A DNA stretch of 64,000 nucleotides. Source: Membranipora membranacea (taxonomy: Eukaryota; Bryozoa; Gymnolaemata; Cheilostomatida; Membraniporidae). Positions 1 to 11,500 of this stretch are shown in pieces (position 1 is the first letter of the stretch; each line of letters begins with the position of its first letter). Both the position numbers and the translations under genes were made by a program. Location: assembly GCA_914767715.1 (NCBI GenBank), contig OU612071.1, forward strand, positions 13,499,493 through 13,563,492, read 5' to 3'. The notes under the pieces were generated by a model. The model saw nothing but the letters and a program-made list of their open reading frames with translations, did not search any database and was not told the DNA's origin.

Positions 1-57
1 AAATGATCTAACAAAAGTGTTGGACATTTCTTGTTCATCAATTGATGTCCAGTAATG

Positions 58-3000
58 CTAGTAAAATATATTGAGCACTGGCAAAGGTAAAAGGTGTAAG
101 AACCCTGATAATTCGTTAGTTGGTACCAGGTGATTAGGGATCATTTGTATATTACATATCAACCTGAAGGCTCTATTCTGGTGTAAAAATAAGTCCTTTA
201 GTATATAGTTTGGTGATAGATTGTAGTAAATATGGATACCACTTATATGTGGCAAAAAAAATGATGGTAGAATATAATAGCTGTTTTGTTGTCAAGAAAA
301 GGCTTACAAAGTTGTAGTAGTGTAACTGCCTTTGCAACCTTTCCACCGATATAGGAAACATGGTCATGCCTGATAGCCTGTCATCTATAATGAAACCTAA
401 AAGCTTTGTTTCACGTTTACGCAACTACCCCCTCCCACCACATGAGAAGGAGAACAACCCACCGACATCATATTGAATGTTATGCAGCAGAAAGTGTGAC
501 TTATTAATGTTAATTACCATGATATGATTATTAAAGCAACAATAATTGATCACATTTAGGTCTTCATTACACTTGGAATTTAAATAATTTGTGTTACGAT
601 CGAGATTTATAAATACTGTGTCATCTGCATACGCAAAACACGATGCAAATAGAGGAAGCTTCAAAAGGTCGTTAATATAAATCAAGAATACAGTTGGTGC
701 TATTATTGATCCTTGTGGAACTCCTACATTAATTGGAAGTATAGATGATTCTTCCCCAATATACAGTACTTTTTGAGAGTTGAGAAGACCAAGTGCCTTG
801 CCATTGATACCAGCCACTTCTAGTTTTTTGGATAATATATTGTGATTTACACAATCATAAAATTATGCTTTACTGAAATTCATGAACATCATAGATATTT
901 TTTTCATTCTTCATTTTGAATTCTAGACAATCTTAGACTATCTTTTGAACTGCAGGCGAGCAAGAAAAACCATCTCTAAATCCACATTGATACTCATGCA
1001 GAAATTTGATTTTTGAAAGATGGGAGTGCAGATATAGGTTTATGTGTTTTTCAAAAAGCTTTCATATAATTGGTAGCACTGATATTGCACTGGCTTAGAA
1101 TGCAAACGTCCTAAATGATGCAATGCAAACTTTCGGTTATAGCACATTTAAAAAATGGCTGTGTTTATCACAGAAATTTACAGAATTATTGTGATTCAAT
1201 GATTGTACAAAGTAATTGCCTACCAAATGCTATTGTTTTCATAGGTCTTTGAAGTTATCACACCATTACCAACAATAGAACCAGGAAACAATGTTATCAG
1301 TTAGGACGATTGTTCTTAAACAAGCAAGGTATTTTGAGAATGCAAATGTCCTAAATGTCCTAATCATAAGAATATTTTACTTTTGACCTGTTTATTTGAG
1401 GTTTATAACGGGGTGTAAAAGAAGTAAATTGGATGATTTATTTATCAAATGATACACTATGATCAACTTATCATTTTTTGTCAATCACTCCAGAAAAATT
1501 CAATACTATCATGAATGGGAATTGCGTTTTAAATCTATAATTCAATAATCCCCTTGATGATCACGTCATCTAAATCATCCCCACAGATGAACCTCATTTT
1601 TAACTTACTTTCTTAACACTTATTTACTTGTCAAGCCGATTTTCTTTGGCCTTTTCTGCGCCCCTTTTTGTTGTTGAGCATGCACCTTGAAAATTTGCTG
1701 GCTACGTTCCATCTGAAGACCAGAAACATCTTATCTTTTATATCCTGAAAGTAGCGCAGCTGTTTGATTGGTGTGTGGTTAAAGTTCTGGTAGTGGCGTA
1801 CATCACCATATTAGTTTTAGTTGAAAAACTATCTGATCTCATAATATGGAAAAAATTTCCATTTAAGAGTTATATGAGCTTCAGTTCCCTGGCAGCTGTC
1901 CTTCGGTGACGCTGCACAGGTTATCCATATCAGTGATTGAACTTTGACCAGGCTCCCATATACGCTGTTTGATGGTCAGTATTGCAGTTTAAAAGTTGCA
2001 ACGCATAGCACATGTGAGAATTGTGATTATACAAGGCGGTAGTCTCTAACTCTTTGGTGTTATACACAATTTGGTCTAAAGGATTAGTTGGGGTTAGGCG
2101 TGCAGCTGACCTGCATCGGAACTCACAACATTCTTTGTCTGGTGACTTGAGGGAGATGTTCTATCAAGTGACAGTATTTCCATCCTTTCACAATCTCATC
2201 ACTTTGGTTTTCAGACACTAACCGTTTCTTGTACACATTATACATAATTTACTGTTGCTTTTCCCAAAGAGTTGGGCTCACAGTATGGGGAACTCTTTTT
2301 ATGATTCTGAACTAGCTAAATTTCACACTCTGGTAGCTTGTATGATTACACAGTCTGAGCAGTTTACGGTCACCATTTTGCAATAATTACTGAATGATTT
2401 TTGGACATTCATTTGAATAATATCTGTTTGTGAGCCGCAGAGGTTACAAATATGGTCTTCTGTTCCAAAAAGAATAAAAAATAGCTAATTTTTGTACATC
2501 ATTGGAAGCAAATTTACATCAAACCTCACAGCCAGGCCATTTTCTTATTCCAATCTACTTTAAAATTTGTGCTCAATGGCTTCTCACAACCTTTCTCATT
2601 GGACCATTGTTTACATAAGGCTTAGAGTGATTGGGTAATCATTTAGGACGTTTGCATTCTAAGTTTTAGTTGAGAAGGGTGATGAGATAGGATCTTTACA
2701 CGTTGATAAAAGCTAAACTATTTAAGCAAATTAACTCAAACAAAGACCAAACTGTAAAATAAGCTCCAATTTCACCAACTCTTCACAAACATGAGTTTTG
2801 AAATTTTCATCATTTAGGACATTTTCATTCTAGGGCAGCGATTGGCCTATAGTTTGATGGATTGTTTTTGTCACCATCTTTGAAAATTGGAGTCACTCTG
2901 GCAAATTTCCAAGCTTTTGGAAATGATTCGTCAGCAAGGATTCTATTGAACATATCAGTAAGGATTTTAATAATGAATGGAAGAGTAAACTTAAGCATAC

Positions 3001-4430
3001 GAACAGAGATTCCATCTGCACCTGAAGATTTTGAATTTGGAATGGTACCCAGGTTTTTAACAATGTCCTAGGGTAGAAGTTTAGGGAAAGAACTGAGCTT
3101 CACTGTGTTTTTCATAATATTTGAAAATTTGGGAGAATTGTTTGATTTGCAATGGGCGGTGAGATAGTAAGCAATATTGGTAAAGTGTTTGTTGAGTTCC
3201 ATTGCAGGAATTTGTGCATTATTAGTTTGGATGGTTTAGATTTAACATTAAGTGTTTTCCAAATCTGTCTTGTGTCACCTGCTTTTGAATTCTTTATCAG
3301 TTCCTCAATACATTTTCTTTTCTTGCGCCTTATCAAATTAGTCACTAGGCTCCGTTGCTTCTTATATGCGTCCATCTTTTCTTCTTTCTTGAAATTTTCT
3401 CTTACTTTCATCTGTGTTTAAACCTCTTCATCTAACCACTTTGGCAATTGATAGATTTGAATTTGCGGGTCTTGGTAGTAATCAATTTAGAAATGATATT
3501 GATATATCTCTGATTGAACGCTGGAATCATCTCTCCAGTGTCTTTTTGATTAAAGATATCTTCCCAATTTACACCTGCAAATGCTTGTATGATATTTTTT
3601 GGAATAAAATTTGAGAAATCTCGATATTAAATTTTGTGTTCACCTGCCTGTCGTTTGACACCAATTTTCCGTACTGTATAAATCAAATCATGATCGCTCA
3701 TGGAATATTTAATTAGTCCTGATGAAATGCAACGATCTTTGCGGTTTGTGTAAATGTGATCAATGAGAGTTGCAGTACTAGAAGTTACTCGAGTTGGTTT
3801 GGTTATCAATTGGGTTGATGATAAGGGGTTACACATTTTGGTCTTCCAGTTTTTTTCAATTTTACTGTCTAACATGTTGACATTGAAATCACCAAGAATC
3901 ACAATATCTTCACATATTGCATAACACTCACTCACAAAGTCGGTGATCTTGTCTGCCCAATCTGCATGAGAGCTGGGTGGTCGGTAAACAATTGAAACAA
4001 GAAAAAGTCTTGAGACCTGGGGGATATCCTTAATCAGCAAATTATCCTCGTTGAAATGATTAGTGGGATTGATGAGTTTATGAAATTTATGGAAGCGTGG
4101 ATGTAACATAATAATCCCACACCACCTTTATATATTCTATCGCTTCTCACAATATTGTAATCAGGTATTTCATAAAAACTATCACTATATCTATCATTGA
4201 AGAATGTTTCGGACAAACAAAATATTTTGAATTTGTGTTTATACAAGAGATATTTAACTTCGCCGATTTTGGAGGTTAATCCTTTAATATTTAAATGCAC
4301 TATAGCAAAACTGCTCTTAAAATCAAAAAAGTTTCTTAGAGCCATCGAACATAGCTTCGGCATGACATAAAGCGTGTGCTGATGGCAGGCTGATTCCAGA
4401 TGATATTGCTTTGTTATTAGAATCAATATT
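58..4430 (-). pseudogene. Element A ORF2: endonuclease plus reverse transcriptase, broken
   Basis: Reading on the minus strand from about 4356, the endonuclease begins with an HLNIKGLTSKI motif and an LSETFFNDRYSDS motif, continues through GDFNVNML (3880-3900 region) and ends near SDHDLIYTVRK at about 3670. A linker with RRKKRKCIEELI follows at 3300-3400. Reverse transcriptase blocks are RVTPIF and NYRPI (2845-2900), then SVLPI and KLFEKHIN (about 1040-1083), then GVPQGSIIAPTVFLIYINDL and the catalytic FAYADD (about 600-740), then a thumb region to base 58. Several frameshifts and stops are present, for example near 424 and 1060. The 3' end is cut by the window edge. Confidence 0.88.
1088..2840. 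mobile_element. TIR DNA transposon (Chapaev-like by TSD and CACTG end), non-coding
   Basis: The ends are inverted repeats: CACTGGCTTAGAATGCAAAC at the left, and the complement of CGCTGCCCTAGAATGAAAAT at the right, both continuing into TCCTAAATGATG. A 4-bp duplication ATTG flanks it (1084-1087 and 2841-2844). Deleting the element and one ATTG restores the conserved reverse transcriptase motif YRPISVLP on the minus strand, so the boundaries are secure. Further terminal-like sequences occur inside at about 1334-1357 and 2640-2664, again inverted, so an internal copy or nested insertion is likely. No long ORF is visible, so it is non-autonomous. The superfamily (CMC/Chapaev) is inferred only from the 4-bp TSD and CACTG start. 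Confidence 0.85.
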
Positions 4431-7130
4431 GGTAAATTTGACCCTTGTCTTGTCTTTTGAAGGGGACTGAGATAGAATGGAACAAATCAGTCAGAATACA
4501 GGCAATATATGGCACCCATCGTATTCAGAGGCCCCGGACAAATTTGATTTAGCATATATTGGTAATAAATCTGTCAGACAATTTTAAAAAGTCAGCCAGA
4601 TCCATCACCTTAATGCAAAGTTGTGTTTTAAGGTTTTGGTATGAATCTATTTTGAGTGTTTTCTCTCTGATTTTTGAGTAATTTGGGCATTCTAAAATAA
4701 AGTGAATATTTGAATCCGGTATCGCACGGCATTTAGGACAGGATGACTTGTCAGCGATTTTCATTTGGTTTGAGTGCTCTCTGAATGGACCATGACCTGT
4801 GAGAATGTTTGCAACGTATGACAGAATTGGCCTTCTGAGTTGCAACAGGGGTTTGGATATTTGACCCTTGATATGTTTAGTAATGGTTTTTGTTTTTGTA
4901 CATTTCATTGAGTTGAACCAGTTATCTTCAAAAGAGCTGATAGCTTGTTCTTTGATCTTTTGTTTTATGACTGTTCGAGCAATAGGGGGTGGAGTTCAGG
5001 ATCGAGGGTATCAAGCACACCTCATCAGGGTTTTGAAGGGACTGGAGTGAAGAGAGACTCTCTGTGATTATAGGTATTTTTCTATTCCTGGAACATTCAA
5101 GAACCATGGCAACTATTGAAATTCCAGTAATTTCTTATTGTGATATAGTTGCATTTTGAGTTAGTGGAATTGTGATTTCCTCATTAGTACAAGCTTGGCC
5201 ATCTGATTCTTCTTGTGTTTGTTGGATGAATATACCAGTACCCACACCAAGGTCATGAGATGAGCCATCAGTGTGGACACAAGTATCAAAGTCTTGAAAC
5301 GGGACAGTTGAGTTTTGCCAGTCTTCTCTGGTTGGGAATGAAAACTCAATATTTGGGTGGCAAAATAAAATCTCTCTGTTTTTGTGGTCATTTGGTTGGT
5401 GGATGAGATCAGGAATATGATTAACAATGTTAGTGTTATTATAAGTGTTTGAGCTTAAGAGCATGTTGCTACGAAGCAGACAGTACACTGAGTTCATAGC
5501 AGCATGCTTTCTTTTGATTTCAAGTGGGATAATGTTGAAAAGAACCTCAAGGGCTAATCCTCATGTTGTTTTAAAAGCACCAGTTGCCAGTAAAAGAGCG
5601 GACCTATTAATTCTTGCAATCTTGCCGGAACATGAGGTTTTTTGGACTGCTTCCCACCAGACCAAAGCACCATGAAGAAGGCCAGGCTGTACTATTGATT
5701 GTAGGATCCATAATATCTGTTTCGGGCCGAGTACCAATTTTTTTTTATCACATTTTTTACACATCCATAACATGGACAGAGCTTTTTGAGTTTCTTTGGG
5801 TTATGTGTTGTGACCATGTCAATCTTTCGTCAACATATATACCAGGGTATTTATCATGTTTTTGGTTTCGAATCTGATCCTCAAATATTTTGATAATGGG
5901 TAGCGAGTATTTTGTTTTCTTTGTTACCAGCAGAGACTCTGCTTTTGTTGGATTCACCCTTAATTCATGTGTTTTGCACCAATTTTCTATGATTCCAAGA
6001 GCAAATTGAGTAACTCCTGCTGTGATTTTTTGCTCTTGGTTTTCGATACAGATGACCCTAAATAAAAGTCTCAACTTCCTACCATTCTTGTACAGACGGT
6101 AAACTTCTGCCATATTGTCGATCTTTTAGACATCTTCAAGGATATCTGAGTCACTGGTGTCTAGTGGTACACCCTTTATCATTACTGAGTTTTCTTTCAG
6201 CTTTATTTGGTCAATAGTTACACGGGAAGATGATCCTCCACCTATTATTAATGGATTTGGCTGTTTCTATATTTTGGAATTGGATCATTAAGTGTGGGAT
6301 GTCTGTATTATATGAGTATTTGTTTATTATTTCCACATTTGTAGGACTAAAGTTGGTGTTGATTGTTTTCCTAATTTCAACCTGGTTATAGTTTTGATGT
6401 AGTGGGCTTCCTTCCTTGAAGCTAACCACAATATTATGTGAACTAACAAAAGGCGTCAGGTGTTTATGTTGTATTTGGTTAGTCATTCCTTGTTTGTTGT
6501 TTATTGTGGTGTTGTCATCTATATCCATAAAAGATGTTCTGGGCTTTGAGCCATTAGTTGAATGTTAGAGTTGATGCGTACTCTTAGAATTAGATTTGTT
6601 TTGTGGAGCAGCATGATGAATCTCTTGTGGCTTCTTCTTTGTTGCACTCGCATAACTTAAAGTGCCTTTGACTTCTTGAGACAGTGACTGTCCCAACCGT
6701 TCCACTTTACGATCTAAATCCTCAGAGGCCCACTTAGAGTGTCGCTCAAATTCATCTTTTTCTTTTTTTTCTGTCAGTGATGTGAAGTTTGCCGAGCATT
6801 TTATATTGAGTTTCCATTCTATGTTAAATATCAATAGTAAAAAGCCAACTGTATTACTAAGCTTTCAGCATGATTCGCATGATGAATTACTAGATTTTGG
6901 AATCTCTTTAGGATCTGTCGCTCCCTGTTGGAAAGTTGTTTGAGAATCTGTATACGCTTGTATTTTTGGATTGATCATATATGTTTTGATGTCAGATGTT
7001 GAAGTCTCTGGTGAACCTGAGACCATGGTGTCTAAAGCACTGATGCAGTGAGCTTTTAAATTCTCATCGTTAGCATCTTCCTCGTCTTCGCTGAGTGCAT
7101 CTCGACTAGACGATGCTCACAACAAGGAAT
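4330..7130 (-). pseudogene. Element A ORF1 remnant (split by element B)
   Basis: Minus-strand fragments match ORF1 of the copy at 28.8-31.0 kb. A helix with SYASATKK (about 6640-6660) aligns with AYAEVAGK. The block NIVVSFKEGSPLHQNYNQ (about 6380-6450) aligns with NIIVNIEKDSAFHLNYNQ. VYRLYKNGRKLR (about 6080) aligns with IERLSKGGKTLR. The reading stops at 6053, where element B starts, and resumes at 4445 with KFTNIDSNNKAISSGI, which aligns with KFASQTDMKHAIHNGI. The ORF1 end overlaps the ORF2 start by some tens of bases. Function by analogy: RNA-binding chaperone of the retrotransposon particle. Stops and frameshifts make it a pseudogene. Confidence 0.8.
4446..6052 (-). mobile_element. Element B: 5'-truncated non-LTR retrotransposon with RNase H
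   Basis: Inserted into ORF1 of element A and flanked by a 7-bp TSD, tgaccct (4439-4445 and 6053-6059). On the minus strand it starts inside a reverse transcriptase (ALGIIENWCKTHELRVNPTK, about 5960-6020), continues through thumb-like sequence (LTWSQHITQR; LHGALVWWEAVQK, about 5660), then an RNase H-like segment (CVHTDGSSHDLGVGTGIF, about 5230-5290) and a C-terminal zinc knuckle (CPKCRAIPDSNIHFILECP, about 4690-4745). That order is typical of I/R1-type non-LTR elements. It has several frameshifts. The 3' tail near 4446 is A-rich on the minus strand. Domain identity is firm; the clade is inferred. Confidence 0.85.
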
Positions 7131-8524
7131 GTGTACAGAAAGTTTTGTGTGAGGTGGAAATAATTCCGAAAACCTTATGACGTCCGAAGAGGTTTAAGAT
7201 TTTAAGTGTCACAAAAAGAATGGTTAAGGTTTGGTTACTAGTTCATTTTTGAAACAACCCTAACACTGATTCCTCATATACGGGCAATCAGCAAAAGTTT
7301 AACTTACCTATCTTAACTTAATAACGCAACTTGTCAAGTGATCTCAAGAGAAATTAAGGGAAATCTAACAAAATTTTGTTTTGCCCGAAAATTCAGATGT
7401 TAAAGAAAAAGTCTAGTTCTGTATAGGCATGAGACAGTGTTATGAAAGAATCACAGTAGAGGGTTTGTTGGTGCAGCCCATGTTGCCTACTGATTCATAT
7501 TTTAGGTCCGTAGTCCAATCCAACAAACAACTATGCTTTATAGACATTGAGTGCTGTAAGACACAAACAAACAGCACCTGCTACATGTCGTACAACACCT
7601 GTCGCCTGCGAAGTTCTTCAGTGCCCATTCAGAGCAGGTTAAATTTTTGTAATGATATAGCTGCCTAAATTTTCATAACCAGATGTAAGAGTAGGTGGAG
7701 ATTCTAAATTTGGATACCATTATGCTCTCAGCATATTCTATGGCAATAAGCCTCTAATGAAGGTAATCATAACTTTACAACTACAGATTTGGCAAAGAAC
7801 AAAACCAGCAAAAGAAAAAAAAAGGAGTTTGGATCACTTATGGATACTGTTGATGACAAACTATCTGATCACCAAAATTAAAATTACAAACAGCTCAAAA
7901 ATTGAATTGAATAAACATTTCTCATTGTGTTGTTTATTCTATCCATACACAAAAGGACCATTAACTCAGTTTATTAAAAGCACCAGTACTTTATCGCACT
8001 CTGCCAACAACATGCAGAGACTAGCAAGATATTTTGAGTATTGCCTATCACTTAAATGTTCAGGCAGACTACTCTACAGAACAGCATTGACTCTCTCGGA
8101 GAGCAAAGACAGTCTGAGCACTGATATATCTCCAAGGCTTAGCGCAATGTATATGACCCTGAACAAACATATACAAATCGTTCAGCTGAACAATTTCTCA
8201 TATTTGGTTGGTCCAAACGTATGCTACGGTTGACCCCTTTCAAACATTTGTTAAGTAGCTTGCCTGAGTTATTGCCAGAACTTTAGCTAGATCCAATTAC
8301 CCGAAGTTATACACTGATGTAATTTCCATCAAATAGCCATACTGTGTATTCTACCAGTAACCAATGAATTCATATCCATGACCCAGAGCAGCTTTAACAT
8401 TAACCCAATCAATGTCAGCGGTGTCATATTGTACTCATATGTATATTGTATAAAACCACAAATTATATCAGTTTTGATAGATGGCAATAAATAAATAAAT
8501 GAACTTCACTTTTACTCTCAACCT
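7131..8524. other. Intergenic / 3' flank, no supported gene
   Basis: No recognisable gene. An open frame of 158 codons runs 7757-8233 on the plus strand, long for this composition, but I see no domain, start context or homologue in it. A short (AAAT)n run lies at about 8484-8498. If the minus-strand gene ending at 8525 is real, part of this stretch is its 3' untranslated region. Confidence 0.5.
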
Positions 8525-11500
8525 TCATAACATTAACAATAGAAAACCCACCTCGAATCCGCAGCTCTTGCATAGGATATGAACATGATGCTGTTTTAGT
8601 TGCCAAAGGCTCACAGTCCAGTTCAATAAGATCGAGATTTCGTTTGGATTCGTCTCTCCCCTAACTATAAATCCTTCGACATATTCGGGTTTAGTAAGAC
8701 CTGAAAACAAGGTAACAACAATGTTAAAGCAACCTGAAAACAATGTAAACACAACTTAGAAGCCACGTAAAAACAATATAAGGTATCGAAACAGACATAT
8801 GCTGTTGCACTGTTTACAACCAAATTCAATATCCCTACTTGTAAATAAGCTGGATGACTGAACCAAATGAACAGAGGTTTGATATTAGGAGAAATCAGGC
8901 AAATTCTGCTTCACCCAAACTATATAAAATTAACAGCCAAAGAAAGCTAATTTTTTTCCAAGAAGATACCTAGTTGATATTCATGATAAATAGAGTCTTC
9001 AACATAATAGGATTGAGAACTTTAGATCAATTCAATTCGATTCTTAATTTGTTGACTTACTTCTTTTTTGTCGTAAAACTTGAATTCTTTCCTACTCCAA
9101 TCCCCTCAATCAGTTCCAAGCTATAAGCAGACATAATGAATGCTGCCAATTGATCTCAGAAAACAAAGTTATGCGCAGCCTCAATATTTAAATTAATCTC
9201 TTTGAAGATTCAATGATGCCGCTGCACTGAAAGTGTTGCAACATTTTTCACAAGATCCCAATTATGGCTAATTTAATTTTTGCAGCATACGTACTTAGCC
9301 TTCATGCAAGGCCAACCAAACCACTTGACAATGAGGATGATTTTGACAGCGAAAAGCTGCAAGCTTACCTTACAGTGCCACTAAATTTTGTAGACATTAA
9401 TATCAACTGAATTACCTTCAGCCATACTCCTGGTATGAGCATGTCATATGTGGTACAGAAGATAGAGAATAAGTCCCTGAGTAGTTTTCAAAATATCAGG
9501 GAGCCCAGAGAGGGCAGATTAGAACAGGAACTACAAATAGTAGCCTAAAATGATACATGAAAGCAATCATATATTTTTATTGTGCATATTCATTGCGAAC
9601 TACTTGACAGATAAATGGCAATGACAATGGTACTGTAAACACTTGAATGATTGTTTGAATTAAATTGACAGTCCTACTAGGCCATGTTTACTATGGTTTT
9701 AAAGATCTTAAATAGAAAAGTCATTAGGGCAACTAACATAAAACTGGAAAAAATTGGGATCATAGTGGATCATAGTGATTTATTGCCTCCTCCTGACCAC
9801 TATGATCCACTATAATCCTTGCTAAAATGATCAGGAAAAAAATTAGTTGCTATTTCCACGATTTTCATTATTTTACTATTTTCATTTGCCCTATGATCTC
9901 ACAATATTTGATTTACTTGGGTAATATCTCCAGTTTTCCTATATGACTTACCCTTCAAGATTACAGTTTAGAGAGCAGTTTATTGGTAAATCTGTCAAAG
10001 ACATTTTATAATATTGTTTACAAATGCTATGTAGATCTGCTCTGTTCTGCTAGTAGACATGAAGTTCAGTAACAAACAACGTTAGGCTTTTTAAACTCCA
10101 TTTGCCTTTATTATATAGTAGCTGCGAGGAGTTGTACGCTTGTTGTTTTTGTGGAGCACTGCATTTATTTTCAACCCCAAAGTTTTCATCTGTCATCCAC
10201 ATTCGCATCAAATTTTGCATAGATATTCATCTGGTGTATGTCTGCTGTTCCCTAATAAGAGTTATTACCATGACCATATTTCGGGCACAGAAATTGTCAC
10301 AACACCACCATATCATAACGTTAGGGGACAGTTATTCAAGCAGTGCTTTAGGTCAGATGGTCAAGCGTATAATGTAATATTGTTGAATTTTGTTAAATAC
10401 TATTGACATAAAGGATCAATTTTTCGTACTCAAAAAGAGTGTAACAGATGGAATGTATGTTTACAGGAATCATTTATCTGTTTAATTTAATATGTTTTCT
10501 ATGCACTTGCGATTCATTTGATGTACCTTTTTCATATTATTTGTTTACCAATTTTTATCCTTCTGTCAACAGAAATAATTTGACTGTAATTTGATTTTGG
10601 TTTTTACAAAATAAATACAGCATCTCAACCAAGTTTTACTTATTGGGGCCAAGTTTCAGTATATGGGGCCAAGTTTTATATTTGGGGCCAAGTTATACTA
10701 ATTTGGGCCAAGTTCCAGTACTTGGGGCCAAGTTTTATATTTCGGGCCAACTTTCATATTTGGGGCCAACTTTTACTTATTGGGCCAAGTTTTTCTAATT
10801 GGGGCCAAGTTCTAGTAATTGGGGCAAAGTTTCATTGCATGGGGCCAAGTTTTATATTTGGGGCCAAGTTTTACTAATGTGGGCCAAGTTTCAGTACATG
10901 GGGCCAAGTTTTATGTTTGGGGCCAATTTTCAGTACTTGGGGCCAAGTCTTACTAATTGGGGCCAAGTTTTACTAATTGGGGCCAAGCTTTACTAATTGG
11001 GGCCAAGTTTCATTGCATTGGGCCAAGTTTTATAGTTGGGGCCAAGTTTTACTAATTTGGGCCAAGTTCAAATACTTGGGGCCAAATTTTACTAATTGGG
11101 GCGAAGTTTCAGTACTTGGGGCCAAGTTTTACTAATTGGGGCCAAGTTTCAGTACTTGGGGCCAAGTTTGGCTCGGGCCAAGTTTGGCTCGGGCCAAGTT
11201 TGGCTCGGGCCAAGTTTGGCTCATGCCAAGTTTGGCTCGGGCCAAGTTTGGCTCGGGCCAAGTTTGGCTCGGGCCAAGTTGTCGCGCTTCCCATCTCAAG
11301 TCTGTAAGATCCTGTCATGTCACTTTGGCTCAAAAACATTCTATGTGTTCAATACCGTTAAAGCACGAGGACAGCTTGTTTCGTGCCCAAATACATAACA
11401 CAACATCAAAACTGTAGAACTGTAGACTTATATATATAGCTGATAAATATGGACACTTCTTATTTTGTCAGAACGTACCAAAAGGTTATTACGACAGACT

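Larger units (their letters stand above)
1..7130 (-). mobile_element. Element A: decayed non-LTR retrotransposon, interrupted twice
   Basis: Minus-strand remnant of a two-ORF non-LTR retrotransposon of the Jockey/CR1/L2 kind, related to the better-kept copy at 27.1-33.9 kb. Order on the minus strand is ORF1 (about 7100 to 6053, then 4445 to about 4330), apurinic-type endonuclease (4426-3627), linker and reverse transcriptase (3420-2845, then 1083-58). Two younger elements split it: a 5'-truncated retrotransposon at 4446-6052 and a TIR element at 1088-2840. Removing each leaves one TSD copy and restores homology to the other copy. The 3' end lies beyond base 1. Many stops and frameshifts show it is dead. 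Assignment to the broad clade is firm; the exact family is not. Confidence 0.88.

Noticed and set aside
7757-8233. Plus-strand 158-codon ORF
   Set aside because: Long for the composition, but without a domain, start context, splice sites or a related copy; kept only as a note.
11096-11417. Several overlapping frames with GPS/ARAKFG repeats on both strands
   Set aside because: By-products of the gggccaagttt minisatellite; open in several frames at once.
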